From Platycnemis pennipes (lineage: Eukaryota > Arthropoda > Insecta > Odonata > Platycnemididae), in assembly GCA_933228895.1 (NCBI GenBank), contig OW121851.1:125349624-125413623 (forward strand): a DNA stretch of 64,000 bases. The letters are read 5' to 3'. How positions within the stretch are numbered: position 1 is the stretch's first letter; each line of letters opens with the position of its first letter. Below, piece by piece: positions 58,081-64,000 of the stretch. A model generated the notes under the pieces. The model was not told the origin of the DNA. It saw nothing but the letters and a program-made list of their open reading frames with translations, and did no database searches. The position numbers and the translations under genes are program-made.

Positions 58081-59010
58081 AGAACTCCAGCAAATCACTT
58101 AAAGCTCATTTTTGTGTTGGCCCGTCCAAAGGACGATTTATCCGGGGTCCTAAACTGAAGCTGTTCGGAGGCCTATTGCTCCGCTGTTGGAGAAGCGTGT
58201 TTATTTTATCAATGTTTACTTTTGCTAGCAATTCATCTTCCGTTGCGCGTCGAGTTATGCAGGTTATTGGATCCCTCGTGTCCAGGCGCCTAGTTCTGGT
58301 TCTATCTTTATGAAAAAGGAAAGAAAGAGAGAGAAAGAAAGACGCTCTCCAACGACGAAATAAAACAGTGCGGACGAGAGCGATAAATTCTTTCCCCCTA
58401 TAAACGAGCATAAAGTTCGGCCGGCGTGAACCCTGTAGCACCTCCTCAGTGTATTTTTTTCTATGCGTGTTGTATCGTTTCGCGCGAGTTCCCAAGAGTC
58501 CTCACTCGAGTCCCGAGAGGGTCACGTGTCCGTGCCATAATACACGAGCGCAGTTCGGAGGAGCATGCATTCCTCTCACCACCACCCTGAATCTCTTTTT
58601 CACTTTACTTATTCATTCATGATTTTTTTTCTCAATGCGGGGCCCCCGAGGCGGAGTTCAAAAGGAAGTGGCAGAGGCCTCGGAGGGCCCACCCTATTGT
58701 TCTCCTTCAGCCCGAGGAAAGGGACAATTCTGAGAGCGAAGGCTGTGTAGGACCTCCAAGCTGCTCTCAAAGAGGGTCACGAACCCCCACCCCCCTCTCC
58801 CTATCCTCTCTCTCCGAAGGGAAATTTCCGCGCGTGAAGGCGGACTCCGAAAATTCGCCCTCTCGTCGCGAAAAAAATCCAGCGGGAAAGGTAAACATGA
58901 GTGTGAGAGAGGCCCACGCTCCCTCAAAGGGGTCGTACTTGCCGAATATGAGAGTGTATACGGAACAGATGAGAAGACACGGGCAATGCGGGCGTCGTGG
59001 AACGGGTAGG
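58081..59010. promoter_or_regulatory. GC-rich island upstream of Traf4
   Basis: CpG-rich, with a GAAAGAAAGAGAGAGAAAG tract at about 58320-58341 and TCACGTG at 58521-58527 (E-box). No coding exon recognised. It could hold a Traf4 promoter, about 2 kb upstream of the first visible exon, or that of a neighbouring gene. Confidence 0.3.
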
Positions 59011-59214
59011 TAACGCTATAAAGCCCGTATCATGGATCATTACTTCCTTCCATGACGTAATAATAATGGCGTTCCTTTCAAATTCACGCATAGAAGACAC
59101 TTATCTAATTTAATCAAATAGCACGTCATATATCAGAAATGTCATAATTCCATTTTTTCAACATTTAATATCTTATTGTGGACCTTGTTATTTATTGACC
59201 TTGAATATGCAGCC

Positions 59215-59725
59215 AGTTTATGGGACCCGAATGAATAAGGTTGGGTTAGAGAGCTAGACAGTGTGCTGCGTAGAGAAGCTAGGTTTGTTGAAAGGTGTTA
59301 TAATAGGTTTAGTAGTATGTCAAAATTAGTAGAAGAATCAGATTGATAATCATCAACAGATTAAATCAATGTCAGAAATTAAAAACGGATAGCTTTACCA
59401 AAGATGTTACATATATAGAGTGTCGTACCGATAGATTCAAAATGTCATTTTTCCCCTGTACTATAAGAGAACACACTATTCAGCATAGCAAAGTGATAGG
59501 TTGGTGAAGTATTGTAAGAGTAGTCTGTAATGCATGATGCATATATTAACAACCAATTATCCCTTTATTACCCTGTAGATACTAACCATCTGGCTGCATG
59601 TGACCCTATTATCTAGTATGTCTCCATGTAGTAGCTTGTGTGCACGTCAATGGTGCATGTTTGGTGATCTTGCTGTGCACCCTCGCGGTGGCTTGCAGGG
59701 TGTTGCGTATATGTAGATTACAGCA
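59215..59725 (+). mobile_element. LINE-2-type (CR1/L2/Jockey-related) 3' end
   Basis: Reads VLRREARFV and later DRFKMSFFPCTIREHTI, followed by a tail and the terminal block at 59655-59720 (TGGTGATCTTGCTGTGCACC, CTCGCGGTGGCTTGCAGGG). Parallel to 32990-33610. Confidence 0.62.
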
Positions 59726-60299
59726 CTGTATTTCTATTAATTATTGTTCTTCTATTACATCATCATTTATGCTTAGATTGATTACGTCCGGGCAACAATC
59801 AGCCATGTCAGACAGTGTTCTCTGAACTGAATCCGAATCTACAAAATAGTTTCTCGAGGTTGAGCGGCAGTTGGTGAATTATCACCATTTTACATGGTGG
59901 AGCGGCAATATCACTCAAAAGTGCATTAAATCCACAGGTATCCCCTTTCGGCGGTGTGGTAAGAAAAATAAAACATTGGAGGCCGTCTATGCGAGCGCTT
60001 GGGAGGACAAGTGAATGTGAGGAGGATGCTCTCTGCAGGGTGCATTTCGTGCGGACTGCTGTAATAAGAGTGCTCTGGTGGGTGTTTGCGGCAAACAAAC
60101 GTTTTTTTTTATATTTTAAGCTGCGCTTGGGGTAACTGTTTCTTTTAATCGGTAGGACCCGCTTGTTGGTCAGTCACGAATGTGAAATGTCGACGATTAC
60201 CGGTCTCCACTTGAGTGGCCAATGAACAATAATGAAATGAATTAATGCCACTCAGGATTAGTGGAAATCTGAGTGGAAAAATGATTATTCCTCCAATCT
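59726..60299. other. Non-coding DNA, nothing recognised
   Basis: No supported gene; the 96-codon minus-strand frame at 59808-60098 has no recognised similarity. Confidence 0.3.
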
Positions 60300-60450
60300 G
60301 ACGATCAGAGTACCGCACTTAGAAGTTTACTCTGCACAGTTCTCAAGTTAGGGTCGATTTTCCATTGTATTATCTGACACTGCCGGAAATCGAATCCTGA
60401 CCCTCCCGAGGTGATGCAGGTACTCCAGCCACTACACCAACTAAATACCC
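60300..60450 (-). mobile_element. tRNA-derived SINE, family A, partial
   Basis: The minus strand has GTAGTGGCTGGAGTACC, GGATTCGATTTCCGGCAGTG and CTAACTTGAGAACTG...GGTACTCTGATCGTCAG, the same order as the 16.7- and 28.7-kb copies. The 3' half is lost or too diverged. Confidence 0.6.
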
Positions 60451-60599
60451 CTCTGGTTGTCGGTCACCTTTCCTGATTACAAAAACATTCTGATTCGTAG
60501 ATCGCGTCGTTGGGACAGTTACCGTGGCCATTGTGCTTCTACAAATAAATTGCGGTATCGATTTGACCATTGCTACAAAGCGAAAATAAGGATCCATTG

Positions 60600-61330
60600 C
60601 TTCACATGTGATGGTGTAAATGGAGAAACTCGTTTGAAGTTTCGAAGCCAAAAAAATAAAAATAGTGAACATTTCCACTCCCACCGATCGTCTTGGTGGA
60701 GACCCACGACGACGACTGCTTGGAAAACGCAATGCATTATTTCGTGGGTGTGTTCGTTTCGCGACCACCCCTTCCTCGAGAAACGGGAGGACATTTCATT
60801 GCATCCCCAGCGTTCAATCCCTCCCTTCCCCGAGGATGACGACTCCCGTGTGAACCGATTGCCACGGCGACCTTGGGGGAGAAGGTCCCGCCCCTGGGGC
60901 GAGTGCATCGGCCGCCCCCGGGCGACGAATGCGTAATCCTCGACGCTGAGAGACGGCGGCGAAGGTTCAGCGAGGTTCGATGACTTACGACGAGGTGGGG
61001 TTGATGATAATCATGGGAGGAGAGTGGCATTTCCCTTGGCTTCCTTTGGAAGGAAGGCTTGGCTCGCATTGCCGCGACTGCTCAGGACCATCGTCGCACT
61101 ACCCATATGGCGAGTGAATCTGCGTGCTCTCTGTGGACGGGAAACTTGAATGACTTGTGCTGGAGGAGGGGCGAGCGACCCCAACATCGCCGTACGGGGA
61201 AACGGAAGAGATTCTCCTCGGCTGTTGCTGTTCTATCTTCAACGCTGTCGCCTTACCTCGACGCCTTAGATACCAGTCGAGCTCCAGACCTTCGACTACG
61301 GCAGATGGCTGTCGCCCCTTAATTTCGTAT
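60600..61330. promoter_or_regulatory. GC-rich island
   Basis: CpG-rich stretch open in several frames on both strands, none resembling a protein family. Candidate promoter or non-coding first exon; direction unknown. Confidence 0.25.
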
Positions 61331-61494
61331 AAAAATCCGATTTTGATTTGATTTGGTATCGATACATGAGACATCGAGTTTAAGTTAAGAGGAATGTTTA
61401 TTTTTCGAAAAAAATCTTTATTTATTCACGTACCTTCGAGTCAATGATTTTCGTGAGGGCAAAAGTATTAATTGTATTCAGAAGAATCGAGCAT

Positions 61495-61630
61495 ATACAT
61501 AATACCATGCAAGCCTCCATAAAGACTCCATAAAGTATGTGGCAGGGGTAGCAGGGGGTGAATTCACACCAAACAGAATTACATATCATGCATAAAATGG
61601 ATTCGTAATTATATTCTAGTCTAAATTTCA
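61495..61630 (-). mobile_element. LINE-2-type 3' terminal repeat
   Basis: Matches 25135-25375 and 37215-37310 (ATACATAATACCATGCAAGC, GGGGGTGAATTCACACCAAA, CATATCATGCATAAAATGG, TTATATTCTAGTCT), with small internal duplications (CCATAAAG twice). Confidence 0.62.
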
Positions 61631-64000
61631 GTTTCAGTTTTCTGTCTCACCTTTTCAGTTTCTAAATATAATCTACAGAAAGGGAGGCACTAAAGGGAAG
61701 TGCGTTAGATTTTGTGGCATGCAATTTAATTTTCCATGGCATTTAAATTGATCTTTACATAATTTATGTTACATAATCTCTAAAAATGGTGGCTTACCAG
61801 GCGAAGCATGCTTTTGCTTGGTACCTAGGAATTTTCCCTCAGGCAACCATAGCGTTTATCGTCAAATTTATATTATAAAGAAGCGAGTTTTCTTTCGCTA
61901 AGTATTAAGAAAAATCATCCCTGATTTGATGCTCTTTGTACAAAATGGCCCTCATTCGCGTGTCACACATTGAATGTGAGCTGACTACATTGAATACTGA
62001 AAGGTATTCGTAACGCATTGATGAATACTGGTTTTAATATTGAGTGGAAAGATAAAGTAGCATAATTTTATTTCCCTTCATTACTTCACTGTCCATCTCT
62101 GCATTTAGTATCCATCTCAAACCTACAAATGACACTCGGTATCGGTAATCGATGCGTCAGCTACCATACTTCGTGACGAAGAATTATTTAGCAAATTTAT
62201 TTTATGTTGACCCTGAATGGTGTAATGCACTAAATAACTGCAGTGTCAGAATTAATATATACGAATTTCGAACCTATTTTTCCCCCAGCTTATGCTATCT
62301 GAGAGAACGCCTCGGTAATTTCGGGGTGCGATAGACCAACAATTATTCTTGGGGCGAAAAAGCATTCAAGGGTTGGCTTTACGAGGATATCTTCAATTCC
62401 TTAGAAATTATGCAGGGGTATGAAATTATGTAGACAGTATGAAATACCACATTATCTCTCAAGGTATCAGAGACGTTATGAATAACATGCTAGTACAAAC
62501 GTGTGTGCATAACGTTCCAACGACGCGCAATTGAAAACTCGCGTAGCTCTGATGGAGGGTAAACGATCGTAAATCACACCTTGCGACTCCTCACTCATTT
62601 CGTGAACACTTTGGTCGGGGGAACACGGATAGATGGGCAGACGTGCCAAGAGGGTGTGCCTCACGCGGAACGTGAATAGGAACTCTTTCTAGAGGGCGTG
62701 GCCCGTCATTTAGGCCCCCTCTTCGCAGTTTATCCCCTTCCAGAGGCCTCAAGAAGGCCCATGGGAGTGAATCACGGCTCCAAGGGTTGATTCTTTGTGG
62801 TCTGCAAGGAGGAGTAAGCTTGCAGCCAGGCGCCAGTCGAAGAATGTCTTCTTATGCCGGAGAGTTGGTAGTTGGGGCGTAAATGCTGATATTCCACATA
62901 CTCTTCGATGCCACATGGACCGTAATGTTGCCATATGCATCGTGCCAACGTTTGTCTGGGGCTCATGATCACCCATACACAGCTAAACACTAGCGCGATT
63001 GGGGTAGTAATTATTACGAATTTAATGGTAAACTAAAAAGCATTATAGATAAATACTATCTGAATTTTACTGTCTGGTCCGTGAGGGAACTGTCGACTAT
63101 TTTCAGATTTTTTATAATTTCATAGTGAGTGGTGTTATCAACAAAATGATATTTTACTCATCCGATTTTCAAAATAAAGTTCTTGATACCGTCTCTGAAT
63201 ACAGAATTACAAGCCTTAAGCGAGCGTATACCTTATGAAAGACACGATTTAAGATTTGCCGGCAACGTAGAACTGCGGACTAGAAGGTTAGCGAAGCTCT
63301 CTCTGGAAATCAGTAAGGATTTCAAAGTATTCTCAAGTATTCAAAATAGACACCACTTGTACGAAAAACTGCTATTAGAGCGGAGTGATAATGGGGTATT
63401 TTCGTCACAATATGTGGATTGATGCGATATGGAGACTATCCAACATACTATACATGCATTGATTACCAATTTATATCGCGTATTCGATGTATCGATTCAT
63501 TCGTAATGTGATGTTAATATCGAAGTACGATATTCAAAACCGGTGAACCATAACCACCGTAAATAAAGAGCAAACGAGAGAACATCTTCACATGACAGCA
63601 GCTCTACTGTTTCTATTTCATCGACCGTCTGCAAGCCAGAGAGAAGGGTAAGGGTCGGTGGGTCCAAGGGTTTTCACGCCCTTTTCACCAATCCATTTCG
63701 GTAAAGCAATTATTCAAATCCTGAATGTTGTGTGGGTGTCCTTGAGTTCGTCTTAGCGTTTCCTGCCCATCATCTTGGCACGCAAAACTCCCCCAGGAGA
63801 GAGAGAGGGATGGCTCTCGAAGGCGAAATGGGTTCCGCGCACGAATGATCGCAAAGTCCCTTCATAAATCACCGGCGATCGACTGGTAAAGAAGGGCGTC
63901 ATGGGGTAGGATGGGTGCTCAAGCTTTAAGTGCCGCGGGATAGATATGCTCGCCTTCACAAGTGTCGGTGGATCGGGGATGAGGCATCGGCGCGATTTTA
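61631..64000. other. Non-coding DNA to the window end
   Basis: No gene is supported. The plus-strand frame 63183-63422 (LQALSERIPYERHDLRFAGN) is the most protein-like, but I recognise no family and see no splice context. GC rises at 62500-62960 and after 63600. Confidence 0.3.

Noticed and set aside
58106..58495. Minus-strand frame as a Traf4 N-terminal exon
   Set aside because: Translation is basic and lacks the Cys/His pattern of a RING, and no donor joins it in phase to 56360.
1..64000. CRISPR arrays, bacterial operons, phage or plasmid features
   Set aside because: No regularly spaced repeats, ribosome binding sites or prokaryotic gene layout; the content is plainly animal nuclear DNA.

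Overview
This window is animal nuclear DNA, most likely from an arthropod and probably an insect. The evidence is GT-AG introns, mostly AT-rich non-coding DNA broken by GC-rich islands, and many metazoan retroelements. There are no operons, ribosome binding sites, CRISPR arrays or prokaryotic genes. The species cannot be named from the sequence alone.

Three host genes can be supported. (1) 6073-7218 (+) is the last coding exon of an adenosine-type G-protein-coupled receptor (AdoR). It holds TM6, TM7 and a very long cytoplasmic tail, and its earlier exons lie outside the window. (2) 39743-40379 (+) is Psf2/GINS2, a subunit of the GINS replication helicase complex, in two exons with a 112-bp intron and possibly a third exon downstream. 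(3) 56360 down to 50351 (-) is Traf4, a signalling adaptor, in seven visible exons. They encode the segment after the RING, the TRAF zinc fingers and the complete C-terminal MATH domain. The RING-encoding 5' end was not found. The three genes act in unrelated pathways (purinergic signalling, DNA replication, TRAF signalling) and show no sign of working together.

Most of the rest is mobile DNA. An RTE-like LINE family has about ten truncated copies (12.4, 15.3, 17.6, 26.4, 27.5, 31.8, 32.2, 44.6, 45.8 and 47.7 kb). The copies that keep the 3' end finish in a short GAT-type tail, and six of them carry an exact 14-nt palindrome just before it. A second LINE family, related to CR1/L2/Jockey, contributes 3' ends at 19.7, 33.0 and 59.2 kb and many short terminal pieces. 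A Penelope-like element with a GIY-YIG endonuclease (19.85-23.79 kb, minus strand) is split by a decayed Jockey-clade LINE. There are also several tRNA-derived SINEs, an inverted SINE pair sitting inside an RTE copy, two TA-flanked MITEs, two foldback elements and a decayed copy of a multicopy arthropod transposon-type protein (1.3-2.3 kb).

GC-rich islands at about 4.8-5.2, 29.9-30.8, 32.4-33.0, 37.9-39.0, 58.1-59.0 and 60.6-61.3 kb carry GAGAG and related motifs and may be promoters or enhancers. I found no convincing new biological system. The strongest items for follow-up are the RTE 3' palindrome, the MITE with a paralogous empty site, the perfect 39-nt palindrome and hammerhead-like motif in the Penelope element, and a degenerate P-type-ATPase-like segment at 24.0-24.6 kb.
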